A DNA stretch of 16,270 nucleotides from DATBAK01 sp038240075 (GCA_038240075.1 JBBSEC010000107.1:1-16270); one strand, 5' to 3'; shown: positions 5,900-13,636, numbered from the stretch's first letter. The notes: a model not told the origin generated them from the letters alone. Program-made: numbers and translations.

Positions 5900-7185
5900 G
5901 CGCCGCCGACACCGTGCGTCGGAGCGTCGACACCCGGACGCGCGCCGCGGGCGCGTCGGCTCCCGTCGACGCCGCGACCTTCTGGGCGCGCGAGTGGCGC
6001 GAGGCGCTCGCGCGCAACGGTGAGCGTGCCGCGGCCGACGCGGAGCGCCTCGGCCTGCCGCCGCTCGCGATCGCGGTCGACGACGACGTGTGGACGCTGC
6101 GGCGGAACGACCGGACCCTCGAGGTCGTCCCCGGACGCGAAGCCACGAGCTTGCACGTCGCGCTCGACGCCGGCGCGTTCGCCGACCTCGTCCGCGAGCA
6201 GCGCACCGCGCTCGGTCTCGTGATCGGCGCGCGGGTCGAAGGCGACCCCGCGTCGAACGAGGCGTTCTGCGCGTGGGATCCCGTGCTGCGCTCCGCGCTC
6301 GACGGCCGGGGCGTGTACCGGCCCGGCGACGTCGCGATGCGCGCGCTCGACGGCTCGCCCCTCGCGCTCGACCAGCGGTTCCGGCTCGGTGATCAACGAG
6401 GCGAGGCGGCGCACTTCCTCGCGGAAGGCGGGTTCCTGCTCCTGCAGGGTGTGTTCACCGACGACGAGATGGACGCAGTCGATGCCGACTTCGCGCGTGC
6501 CGCCGACGCGGCCCGTCCCGACGACGGCGCCTCGTGGTGGGCGGCGACGCGCACGGGCGAGCGCTATCCGTGCCGCATCCTCGACTTCGCCCGGCAGTCG
6601 GAGTCGCTGCGCGCCCTGCTCGCCGACCCCCGCTTCCTCGCGGTCGGTGAGCTCCTCGGCGACGGCCACCGCCCGGGTGATCCGTTCGGCGAACACTTCA
6701 CCGAGGTCACGGCGGAGGGGCTGACGAAGCGGGTGGACTCGGTCGAGGGGCTCGCCTGCCTGCCGTGGCACAAGGACTGCGAACGCGGCGGGCACTCGAT
6801 GTTCTGTTCCGGCCTCACCGTCGGCATCTGCCTGACGCCGGTCGACGAGGCGCACGGCGGCCTCGACGTCGTCGCCGGCTCGCACCGGGCGAACATCGCG
6901 CGCGCCCAGGTCGAGCGGGAGCTCGACCTACCGCGCGTGAACCTGCGAGCCGACCGGGGCGACCTCACGGTGCACATGTCGTGCGCGCTCCATCGTTCGA
7001 CGCACCCCGCGAGCCGCGAGCGGCGCGTCGCCTATACGGGGTTCGCGCTCCCTCGTCAGCCCGGCGCCGAGCACGCCGAAGCCGACTCGCAATCGCGCCT
7101 GCGACGCGAGCGCGCCGCGATCGGCGGCCCGGGTGAGCGCCCGCGACTCGCGTCGGAGATCGAGCCGGGACGCACCCGCCGTTGA
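5896..7185 (+). CDS. Phytanoyl-CoA dioxygenase (PhyH) family protein with an N-terminal extension
   Basis: A 429-residue protein. The C-terminal half (about 165-390) is a Fe(II)/2-oxoglutarate dioxygenase of the PhyH type. It shows the opening FLAEGGFLLLQGVFTDDEMD, metal ligands His292 and Asp294 in WHKD, a family-like loop VDEAHGGLDVVAGSH (316-330), a likely distal His366 in SCALHRSTHPAS and the 2-oxoglutarate-binding Arg in RRVAY (376-380). Residues 25-160 form a separate region with alternating strands (VWTLRRNDRTLEVVPG) that recalls SCP2-like lipid-binding domains; this is a weak call. Such enzymes hydroxylate lipids, acyl-CoAs or small metabolites using O2 and 2-oxoglutarate. GTG overlaps the upstream stop (GTGA) and the stop overlaps the next TTG, which means tight coupling in a catabolic operon. 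Confidence 0.82.
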   Translation: MSAADTVRRSVDTRTRAAGASAPVDAATFWAREWREALARNGERAAADAERLGLPPLAIAVDDDVWTLRRNDRTLEVVPGREATSLHVALDAGAFADLVREQRTALGLVIGARVEGDPASNEAFCAWDPVLRSALDGRGVYRPGDVAMRALDGSPLALDQRFRLGDQRGEAAHFLAEGGFLLLQGVFTDDEMDAVDADFARAADAARPDDGASWWAATRTGERYPCRILDFARQSESLRALLADPRFLAVGELLGDGHRPGDPFGEHFTEVTAEGLTKRVDSVEGLACLPWHKDCERGGHSMFCSGLTVGICLTPVDEAHGGLDVVAGSHRANIARAQVERELDLPRVNLRADRGDLTVHMSCALHRSTHPASRERRVAYTGFALPRQPGAEHAEADSQSRLRRERAAIGGPGERPRLASEIEPGRTRR

Positions 7186-8051
7186 CAACGGTCGCGGTCG
7201 TGACGGGCGCCGCGGGCGCGATGGGATCGGCATGCGTTCGTGCGCTCGCCCCCGCCGTCGACGTCGTGTTGGTCACCGACATCGACGAAGACCGTCTCAC
7301 CGCGGCCGCGGAGCGTGTCGAGCGCGACGCGATCGCGACGGCGAAGGTGTGCACCGCGGCCGGTGATCTCGGCGATCCGGCCTGGGTCGCCGATCTCGCC
7401 GCGCGCGCCGCTGCCCTCGGCGATCTTCATTCCCTCGTGCACACCGCGGGCCTCTCACCGTCGATGGCGGGCTGGCGCGAGATCCTGCGCGTCGACCTCG
7501 CGGCGTCGGCGCGGTTGCTCGACGGGTTCCTGCCGCACGTTGTGCCGGGCAGTGTGGCGGTGTGCCTCGCCTCGGTGTCAGGTCACATGGGCGCGTTCGA
7601 TCCCGCGATGGACGACGTGCTCGACGATCCGCTCGTTGCCGGCTTCGAGGCGCGGTTCCAGTCGCTCGCGGGCGACGAGCCCGACCCGGGTGCGACCTAT
7701 CGCCTCGCGAAGCGGGGCGTCATCCGGCTGTGCGAACGCGCCGCCGTCGCGTGGGGCCAACGCGGTGGACGCGTCGTGTCGCTCTCGCCGGGCCTCATCG
7801 ACACCGAGATGGGACGGCTCGAGCTCGAGCACAATCCGATCAAGACGTGGCTGGCCGAGATCACGCCCGTCGGTGCCGGCCGCTCTGGGTCCGACCGCTC
7901 GGGATCCGAGACCGTGCTCCCCGGTCGTACCGACGACATCGCGAACACCGTTGCGTTCCTCTGCTCCGACCGCGCGGCGTTCGTGTCGGGGTGCGACATC
8001 CGCGTCGACGGCGGACTGATCGCGGCGTTCAACCGGCAGTCGTCGCCATGA
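7182..8051 (+). CDS. SDR family oxidoreductase (3-alpha-hydroxysteroid dehydrogenase-like)
   Basis: A 289-residue short-chain dehydrogenase starting with TTG in a 4-base overlap (TTGA) with the dioxygenase stop. It has TGAAGAMG (8-15), Asp33 at the end of strand 2 suggesting NAD(H), HTAG (87-90) in place of NNAG, Ser131/Ser133, Tyr173 and Lys177 (YRLAK), then SLSPGLIDTEM and the C-terminal FVSGCDIRVDGG. The stretch of about 40 residues between the active-site Ser and Tyr is longer than usual and resembles the 3-alpha-hydroxysteroid dehydrogenase/carbonyl reductase branch. Steroids or terpenoid alcohols are plausible substrates but unproven. There is no Shine-Dalgarno sequence, so translation likely depends on coupling. 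Confidence 0.85.
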   Translation: MTTVAVVTGAAGAMGSACVRALAPAVDVVLVTDIDEDRLTAAAERVERDAIATAKVCTAAGDLGDPAWVADLAARAAALGDLHSLVHTAGLSPSMAGWREILRVDLAASARLLDGFLPHVVPGSVAVCLASVSGHMGAFDPAMDDVLDDPLVAGFEARFQSLAGDEPDPGATYRLAKRGVIRLCERAAVAWGQRGGRVVSLSPGLIDTEMGRLELEHNPIKTWLAEITPVGAGRSGSDRSGSETVLPGRTDDIANTVAFLCSDRAAFVSGCDIRVDGGLIAAFNRQSSP

Positions 8052-8084
8052 ACCAACCGCTCGCCGAGCCCTCCGGAGGCACCA

Positions 8085-8501
8085 GTGCAGGATGACGAGA
8101 TCGAGCGCGTGAGCCGCACGCTCGCCGAGGCGCGCACCGAGACCGGCCGGCGCCGCTACCGCGAGGTCATGGTGTCGGACGCGCCGCCGCCGGTCACGCC
8201 GTACCTCTCGCACGGCGTGGTCGACTCCGTGTTCGGTGAGCTCTGGGACCGTCCCGGGCTCTCGCGGCGCGACCGTCGTTTCATCACGCTCGCGTGCGTG
8301 GCGTGCGCCGCCGTCGACGAGCCCGTGCAGCAGCACGTCTACGCGGCGCTCGCGAGTGGCGACATCTCGCGCGAGGAGTTCCAAGAGGTGGTGCTGCACT
8401 TCGCCTACTACGCGGGCTGGCCACGCGCATCCGCGCTCGAGATGGCCTACTACCGCGCCATCGCGCGCATCGACGCCGATTCGGCTCCGAGGGCCGACTG
8501 A
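8085..8501 (+). CDS. Carboxymuconolactone decarboxylase (CMD) family protein
   Basis: A 138-residue helical protein of the CMD/AhpD-like superfamily. The family pattern runs from LSRRDRRFITLACVACAAV (59-77) through QQHVYAALASGDISREEF (82-99) to VVLHFAYYAGWPRA (102-115). A Cys71-x-x-Cys74 pair is present, so peroxidase-like chemistry cannot be excluded, but the LHFAYYAGWPRA ending favours the gamma-carboxymuconolactone decarboxylase-like branch. It would act on a ring-derived acid or lactone in the cytosol. The GTG start has GGAGG at 8075-8079, 5 bases upstream. The gene is last in the plus-strand run and ends 19 bp from the convergent MerR gene. Confidence 0.85.
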   Translation: MQDDEIERVSRTLAEARTETGRRRYREVMVSDAPPPVTPYLSHGVVDSVFGELWDRPGLSRRDRRFITLACVACAAVDEPVQQHVYAALASGDISREEFQEVVLHFAYYAGWPRASALEMAYYRAIARIDADSAPRAD

Positions 8502-8520
8502 TCGCGCGCCCGGGCGACCG

Positions 8521-8927
8521 TCAACCCGCGTGTGGTTGCAGACGCCGATCGATCTCCATGCCCATGATGGCGCACTCGCTGACCGGATGGTCGTAGCGGC
8601 ACAGCAGCGCGCCGCGCAGATACTCACGCGCGTGTTCCAAGCGGGCGATCTCCTCGTCGAGCACGGCGAGGCGCCGCTGTCCGATCGCCTTCCACTCGTC
8701 GACGCTCGCCGCGTTCAGGACACCGGCGATCTCGTCGAGTGACAAGCCCGTGTCCTTCAGCATTCCGATGAAGACCACGAGGCGCACCGTGCCATCGCGG
8801 TAGCGGCGCTGTCCGGAACGCCGGGCGTCGGCCGGACGAGGCCGCGCCGTTCGTAGTAGCGCACCGTCGAGGTTGGGATGCCGGCCCGCCGCGCGAGCTC
8901 ACCGATCGTCACGAGGCCGTCGTCCAT
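8521..8927 (-). pseudogene. MerR-family regulator, frameshifted as given
   Basis: The N-terminus is unmistakable: MDDGLVTIGELARRAG, then TSTVRYYERRGLVRP, the MerR winged helix. At 8828-8829 the frame breaks. Adding one G there restores DARRSGQRRYRDGTVRL followed by the helix LKDTGLSLDEIAGVLN and an effector region with LCRYDHPVSEC and MGMEIDRRL. Corrected length is 135 residues, normal for MerR proteins. The two Cys flanking the DHP motif could bind a metal or sense thiol chemistry. The ATG at 8927 has a run of six G as ribosome binding site (8933-8938). It is divergent from the methyltransferase, whose promoter holds a MerR-type operator, so it should control both. The lesion is either an assembly error or a true frameshift leaving only the DNA-binding half. 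Confidence 0.85.
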
Positions 8928-8952
8928 ATCGTCCCCCCGACTCGAATTTCCC

Positions 8953-8984
8953 CTTGACTTGAACCCGGGTTCAACATTCAAGCT
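8953..8984 (+). promoter_or_regulatory. MerR-type promoter and operator with 19-bp spacer
   Basis: The -35 is TTGACT (8954-8959). The perfect 16-bp palindrome TTGAACCCGGGTTCAA (8959-8974) lies between -35 and -10. The -10 is probably CAAGCT (8979-8984), giving a 19-bp spacer, the over-long spacing that MerR activators correct by twisting DNA. An outer CTTGA/TCAAG pair (8953-8957, 8978-8982) extends the symmetry. Transcription would start at about 8991-8992, next to the methyltransferase ATG. Confidence 0.75.
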
Positions 8985-8991
8985 CGAGCCT

Positions 8992-9609
8992 ATGCAGAAC
9001 CCGACACCTCCCGCCCCGAACCACCACCACGACCACCCCGGCTTCTCGGGGATCAGCGGCCTGCTCGCGGGCCTCACGATGATCGCCGGACGCCGCGAGG
9101 TTGCCCGCCTGGCCGCGCAACTGACCCGCGTCGAACGGGGAGACCGCGTCGTCGACATCGGTTGCGGTCCCGGCGTTGCCGCCCGCGAAGCGGCCCGGCT
9201 CGGTGCGGCGGTGACCGGCGTCGACCCGGCCGCGCCGATGCTCGGCCTGGCTCGGCGGCTGACGCGGCGCCGGTCTTCGATCGCGTGGATCGAAGGAACC
9301 GCCGAGCGTCTCCCACTGGACGACGACTCGGCGACGGTGCTGTGGGCGCTCTCGACCGTCCATCACTGGCACGACATCGACCGGGCTCTCGCCGAGGCGG
9401 GCCGGGTGCTCGTTGCGGGTGGTCGTCTCCTTGCGATCGAGCGGCGAAGGCAGCCGGAAGCGACAGGGCTCGCGAGCCACGGCTGGACCCGCGAGCAGGC
9501 GGAGGCCTTCGCCGAGCGGTGCCGAGCCGCCGACTTCCTCGACGTCTCGGTCGAGACGTCGCAACTGCCGAAGAGGACGGTCCTCGCGGTGTACGGCATC
9601 GCGCCCTGA
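8992..9609 (+). CDS. Class I SAM-dependent methyltransferase
   Basis: A 205-residue methyltransferase. Motif I is VVDIGCGPG (53-61), the acidic residue after strand 2 is in GVDPAAPML (76-84), the segment ERLPLDDDS precedes strand 4 (LWALSTVHHWHDI), and GRVLVAGGRLLAIE (137-150) is the strand 5 region. This is the Methyltransf_11 pattern for small-molecule methylation. The N-terminus carries a His-rich NHHHDHPG (10-17), unusual for the fold and possibly metal binding. The start lies about one base after the inferred transcription start, so the mRNA would be leaderless. The divergent MerR gene and operator imply induction by the compound it senses, perhaps a toxic metal, metalloid or drug that the enzyme modifies; that last step is inference. 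Confidence 0.87.
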   Translation: MQNPTPPAPNHHHDHPGFSGISGLLAGLTMIAGRREVARLAAQLTRVERGDRVVDIGCGPGVAAREAARLGAAVTGVDPAAPMLGLARRLTRRRSSIAWIEGTAERLPLDDDSATVLWALSTVHHWHDIDRALAEAGRVLVAGGRLLAIERRRQPEATGLASHGWTREQAEAFAERCRAADFLDVSVETSQLPKRTVLAVYGIAP

Positions 9610-9632
9610 TGCGCCGCGGGTCGAGACCGTCA

Positions 9633-9638
9633 TAGGGT
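9633..9638 (+). promoter_or_regulatory. -10 element of a leaderless promoter for the EVE-domain gene
   Basis: TAGGGT matches TAnnnT and ends 6 bases before the ATG at 9645, within the 35-bp gap after the methyltransferase. Confidence 0.45.
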
Positions 9639-9644
9639 CGAGAG

Positions 9645-10106
9645 ATGGCGCGGTGGCTGCTCAAATCCGAACCCGACGTCTTCTCGTACGACGACCTCGT
9701 GCGGGCGAAGCGCGAAGGTTGGGACGGGATCCGCAGCTATCAGGCGCGCAACTTCATGCGCGCGATGCAGCGCGGCGAGCAGGCGATCTTCTACCACTCG
9801 AACGCGAAGCCGCCCGGCGTCGCCGGCATCTGCAAGATCGTCAAGACCGCCGAACCGGACCCCACGCAGTTCGATCCCGAGAGCAAGTACTACGACGCCG
9901 CGAGCAAGCCCGAGGATCCCCGTTGGGACTGGGTGACCGTCGCGCCGGTGCGCGCCCTTCCTTTCGTCTCGCTCGACGAGTTGCGCACGGTCCCCGAGCT
10001 CGCCGACTGCCGGCTGCTCGCGAAGGGCAATCGCCTGTCGGTGGTTCCGCTGCGCGACGCCGAGTTCGACGCCATCGTCGCGCTCGCCCTCAAACGCTCT
10101 CCCTGA
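9645..10106 (+). CDS. EVE domain-containing protein
   Basis: A 153-residue protein that is a single EVE (PUA-like) domain. It opens with WLLKSEPDVFSYDDL (4-18), then WDGIRSYQARNFMRAM (26-41), the FYHSNAKPPGVAGICKIV strand pair (49-66), and SKYYDAASKPEDPRWDWV (80-97). EVE proteins bind modified bases in RNA or DNA. The human relative is thymocyte nuclear protein 1, and prokaryotic ones are often linked to modification-dependent restriction or RNA modification. There is no fused nuclease here and no restriction gene nearby, so a housekeeping role is as likely as defence. It ends 17 bp inside the convergent homocysteine methyltransferase-like gene. Confidence 0.92.
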   Translation: MARWLLKSEPDVFSYDDLVRAKREGWDGIRSYQARNFMRAMQRGEQAIFYHSNAKPPGVAGICKIVKTAEPDPTQFDPESKYYDAASKPEDPRWDWVTVAPVRALPFVSLDELRTVPELADCRLLAKGNRLSVVPLRDAEFDAIVALALKRSP

Positions 10107-11040
10107 GGATCGCCGCGACGATGGCGGCAACGTGACGGTGGTCGGTGCCGCAGCACCCTCCGACGACGCGCATTGCCGGGAGCGTCGCCCGGAGACGCGC
10201 GTAGCGCTCCGCAAGATCGTCCGGGTCGCCGGAGTCGAGCTCTTCCATCTCGTCGAGCTCCTCATGGCTGAGCGTCGAAGCGTTGGCGCGCAGCCCGCCG
10301 ATGCGCGAGATCCACGGCGCTGCGCCGGCCAGCACGGGTTCGAAGTGGGTCGGGTGCGCGCAGTTGATCATGTAGTGAATCGGGAAGCGGTCGGTCGCGT
10401 CGTCGACGCACGCAATCGCGTCACCGAGTGGTATGCCCGACGGCAACCGGCCGTCGGTCTCGAGCGTGAACGAGATCACGATCGGCAGGTCGACGTCCTC
10501 GGCGGCGCGCGCGATGCCGATCGCCTCGTCGGCGTAGCCGATCGTCATCGCGGTGACGACGTCGACCGGCGAGTCGGCGAGACACCGGAGCTGGAAGGAA
10601 TGGTAGGCGGCGGCCTCCTCGGCGTTCATCGCCACGTCGATCGCGTAGCCGTCACCGCGCGGGCCGACGGCCGCCCCGACGAGGAACGGCTCGCGGCCCC
10701 TCCACTGCGCTCGAAGGCGGTGCACCAGGTCGACCGACTCCTGGATGAACCGCGTCAGCGTGACTCGATCATGTCCGAGCGTCGCCGCCCAGTCCGGGTT
10801 CGCCCGCCAGGTGGGTGCGTCCAGCACGAGCGCGACACCGGCCTGCGGGGCGATCGCGAGGTTGTGCTCGTAGTACTCCGTGAGCAGCGCGCGCCCCTCG
10901 GGCGTCGCGACGACGGGGTAGGCGGCGAAGGCCGGCAGCTCGACGCCGCGTTCGAAGACCAGCCACGTTTCCAATCCTGCGTCGGTGACGACGAGGGTGT
11001 CGGGAGCGGGGAATTGTGTGCGGGTCGGGTTCTTCGTCAT
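10090..11040 (-). CDS. Homocysteine S-methyltransferase family protein
   Basis: A 316-residue protein of the homocysteine S-methyltransferase (MmuM/BHMT) family. It shows the early DAGLETWLVFERGVELP (20-36), a central VGAAVGPRGDGY (121-132), and three candidate zinc-binding cysteines: Cys227 in MINCAHP and Cys296-Cys297 in VVGGCCGTDHRH. These would bind zinc and activate the thiol of homocysteine or a similar acceptor; the methyl donor is unknown. The start at 11040 forms ATGA with the stop of the upstream regulator gene, so the two are translationally coupled. A longer frame to 11184 would overlap that gene and lacks family similarity. The overlap with the EVE gene at the 3' end is tail to tail. 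Confidence 0.88.
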   Translation of the reverse strand: MTKNPTRTQFPAPDTLVVTDAGLETWLVFERGVELPAFAAYPVVATPEGRALLTEYYEHNLAIAPQAGVALVLDAPTWRANPDWAATLGHDRVTLTRFIQESVDLVHRLRAQWRGREPFLVGAAVGPRGDGYAIDVAMNAEEAAAYHSFQLRCLADSPVDVVTAMTIGYADEAIGIARAAEDVDLPIVISFTLETDGRLPSGIPLGDAIACVDDATDRFPIHYMINCAHPTHFEPVLAGAAPWISRIGGLRANASTLSHEELDEMEELDSGDPDDLAERYARLRATLPAMRVVGGCCGTDHRHVAAIVAAILRESV

Positions 11041-13526
11041 GTGTCGAGCGTTGCACCGGATGGGCCCGACTGCTCGTGGGCCGTGTGAGGATCGTCTGAG
11101 GATTCGCGTCGGTGGCGCTCGACGATCTCGACCGCAAGGAGCAGGGCGTCGTGGAGGTCGAGGCTTTGCCCGTGCGAGAACCACTCGCCGAACCGACTCG
11201 AGCCGACTCGTCGCTGCGTTCGGTCGAGCAGGGCGACGATCTGCTCGGCCTCCCGCCCGTAGCTCACCCGTAAGCGTTCGCTCGACATCGCACCCGCGAT
11301 GACCGTGGCAGCCCGTTCGTCTCCGAGGTTTTCGAGCACACCGACGAGGTTGCGCATCGCGGTGACCGCGTGCGTGTGGTTCCCGTGCCGCACGAAGCTA
11401 CGGAGTGCTACCCCGAACGCATCGAGCGCCGCGGCCATCGCACCCGATCGCGCGTATTCCGTTGCGAGCGACGTCATCGACGCCGACACGACGAAGCGGT
11501 TTCCGACGCTGCTTCCCAGCTCGATGGCCGCGAGATAGTCGGCGGCGGCGGCCGGATCGCCCAGCGCGCTGAGGGCGTCGCCCCTCGTCAGCGCCAACCA
11601 GGCTCGGTCGGTCGGCGCGAGCTCGCGCGCGTCGACGCCGGCGAGATCATCGAGCGCCCGCTGCGGTTCGCCGCCGTAGATCCGCGCGAGCGCGGCGTCG
11701 ACGACTCCGAACGTCGCTGCATGCCGGTCTCCGAGCCGGTCGCCGATCCGGCGTAGCTCGTCGCCCGCGCGTCTCGCGCCGTCGAGGTCGCCTTCGTAGA
11801 GCGCGACATCGGCGAGGAGCTCGATGGCAATCGCTCGCAAGCGTCCCTCCGCCGCTGCTGCGACGGCCGATGCTCGCTCGCGGGCGAACACGAGATCGCC
11901 TCGGTGCGCGGCCGCCGCGGCCACCAACAGCGTCGCGCCGGGATATCGCGGTTCGGCCGCACCCGCGTGCGAGGCCAGCAGGGCGCGGCTCCACTCAGCC
12001 GGCTCGTGCCACAAGCTCGAGTACGCCGCATGGAAGAGCGCGGCGCTCATCCGCGACGCCAACGCCGGATCGTCCTGCCGTGCCCATCGATGCGCCGCGC
12101 GCGCTTCATCGACGAGATCCTCGAGCCGGCGCCGTCCGTCGCCTTCCTGCGTCGTGCGGAGCTGGTCGTCAATCGCGCCGAGCACCTCCGCCACGTGTTC
12201 GGCGTGCCGTCGACGCTCGGTCTCGGCGCGGCCCGATTGCTCGAGCCATTGTTCGGCGACCGCTCGCACCGTCGTGAACATCGCATAGCGGGTCTGCGAC
12301 CGGGTGCCGTCGGCCACGAGCAGCGATCGCTCGGCGAGCGCGGCGAGATCGAACGTGACGGATCCTGGTGCGTCGGGTGCGAGCACCGCGCCCGCCTCGG
12401 CTGCCGTCACCGGACCGGCGAAGACCGAGAAACGCGTGAACAGCTCGCGCTGCGGGGTGTCGAGGAGCTCGGCCGACCATGCAACGAGCGACCCGAGTGA
12501 ACGATGACGACGCGTCGGCGCTCGATGCGACATCTGGAGCAGCGGCAGCCGCTCGGCGATCGCCCGCTCGAGGTCGTCGAACGTCATCGAACCGATTCGC
12601 CCTGCCGCCATCTCGATGGTGAGCGGCAGCCGATCGAGAGAAGCGATGAGGCGGGCGATGCGTTCAGGGCCGATCGCGTGCGGATCCCACGACGGCTGTA
12701 CGGCGCGGGCGCGCACCGTGAACAGCGCGGCGGCGTGTTCGACGTCCAGCGGTGCGACGGACACGACCGTCTCGGCACTGAGCCCCAGTCGAACTTGGCT
12801 GGTCGCGAGCACGCGCGCTCGTGCACCGGTGACACCGAAGAGGCGCGCGACGAACTCGCTCGCAGCGTCGACAACGTGCTCGCAGCCGTCGAGCACCAAG
12901 ACCGCGTCAAGGCGCGAGATCGCCTGGAGTGCACCGTCGGGCCGCGCGCTGTCGAGCACGACGTCGAGCGTGCGTGCGATGGCCGGCACCACGTCCTCTC
13001 CTGACGGCACCGCACCGAGCTCGATCAGGTGCACTCCGTCGTCACACGTTCCGTTGAGTTGCATCGCAGCCGCGGCAGCGAGCGCCGACTTGCCCACGCC
13101 GCCGGCGCCCGTGAGCGTGACGAGAGGCGATTGCTCGAGGAGATCGAGGACGGCCTGCAGGTCGGCATCGCGCCCGATCAGCGACGATCGGGTGGAGCGG
13201 GCGCGACCGAGCGGCGCCGATTCGTCGCGAACCTCGGCGACGAATCGATACCCGCGCCCGCGCGCGTTCTTGATGGTGTGCTGCTGTCGGCCGTCGTCGC
13301 CGACCGCCCGGCGGATCTCCTTGATCCGCGTCGTGAGATTCGCCTCCGACAGGAAGTTGTGGCCCCACACGCGATCGAGCAGCTCGTGCTTGGGAACGAC
13401 GCGATCTCGGTGTTCGATCAGGTAGGCGAGCAGGTCGAATGCCTGCGGTTCGAGGTGGACGGGCGAACCGGCTCGACGGAGCTCCCGCGCCCCGACGTCG
13501 AGCTTCAGATCGCCGAAGCCGTACAC
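11037..13526 (-). CDS. Winged-helix / NB-ARC-like ATPase / TPR transcriptional regulator
   Basis: An 829-residue regulator. Residues 1-98 form an OmpR-type winged helix (FGDLKLDVGARELRRAG, FDLLAYLIEHRDRVV, ELLDRVWGH, LTTRIKEIRRAVGDD, GRGYRFVAEV). Residues 115-400 form a STAND/NB-ARC-like ATPase with Walker A GAGGVGKS (140-147) and Walker B AVLVLDGCEH (208-217). Residues from about 450 are alanine-rich helical repeats of TPR type. Such proteins are ATP-gated switches that bind DNA at one end and sense a ligand or partner at the other. The start is GTG 13526, because the family begins directly with YGFGDLKLD, and an AAGACT hexamer lies 6 bases upstream. It is coupled by ATGA to the homocysteine methyltransferase-like gene and divergent from the SDR at 13689. 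Confidence 0.88.
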   Translation of the reverse strand: MYGFGDLKLDVGARELRRAGSPVHLEPQAFDLLAYLIEHRDRVVPKHELLDRVWGHNFLSEANLTTRIKEIRRAVGDDGRQQHTIKNARGRGYRFVAEVRDESAPLGRARSTRSSLIGRDADLQAVLDLLEQSPLVTLTGAGGVGKSALAAAAAMQLNGTCDDGVHLIELGAVPSGEDVVPAIARTLDVVLDSARPDGALQAISRLDAVLVLDGCEHVVDAASEFVARLFGVTGARARVLATSQVRLGLSAETVVSVAPLDVEHAAALFTVRARAVQPSWDPHAIGPERIARLIASLDRLPLTIEMAAGRIGSMTFDDLERAIAERLPLLQMSHRAPTRRHRSLGSLVAWSAELLDTPQRELFTRFSVFAGPVTAAEAGAVLAPDAPGSVTFDLAALAERSLLVADGTRSQTRYAMFTTVRAVAEQWLEQSGRAETERRRHAEHVAEVLGAIDDQLRTTQEGDGRRRLEDLVDEARAAHRWARQDDPALASRMSAALFHAAYSSLWHEPAEWSRALLASHAGAAEPRYPGATLLVAAAAAHRGDLVFARERASAVAAAAEGRLRAIAIELLADVALYEGDLDGARRAGDELRRIGDRLGDRHAATFGVVDAALARIYGGEPQRALDDLAGVDARELAPTDRAWLALTRGDALSALGDPAAAADYLAAIELGSSVGNRFVVSASMTSLATEYARSGAMAAALDAFGVALRSFVRHGNHTHAVTAMRNLVGVLENLGDERAATVIAGAMSSERLRVSYGREAEQIVALLDRTQRRVGSSRFGEWFSHGQSLDLHDALLLAVEIVERHRRESSDDPHTAHEQSGPSGATLDT

Positions 13527-13532
13527 GGTGCG

Positions 13533-13538
13533 AGTCTT
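13533..13538 (-). promoter_or_regulatory. -10-like hexamer for the winged-helix ATPase regulator
   Basis: Minus-strand AAGACT ends 6 bases before the GTG at 13526, which is the same spacing as at the other leaderless-type starts in this window. Confidence 0.35.
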
Positions 13539-13636
13539 CCATCACGACGACCGCCGGCGCGGCGGTCGGTCACCCGCCTCGCGCACCGTCTCCTCGAACA
13601 GCGCGAGCACAAAACGAAGGCACCGTTCTCATGCCA

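Noticed and set aside
8048..8095. 15-codon frame starting ATGA at the SDR stop and spanning the CMD start
   Set aside because: It is too short to judge, and the GGAGG at 8075-8079 is placed for the GTG at 8085. It is most likely chance overlap.
8507..8516. Palindrome CGCCCGGGCG between the convergent CMD and MerR genes
   Set aside because: It has no loop and is short. Such GC palindromes are frequent in DNA of this composition and there is no U-tract, so a terminator call is not supported.
9645..10106. EVE gene as part of a defence island
   Set aside because: No nuclease, methyltransferase of restriction type, toxin or phage gene is adjacent. The neighbours are metabolic and regulatory.
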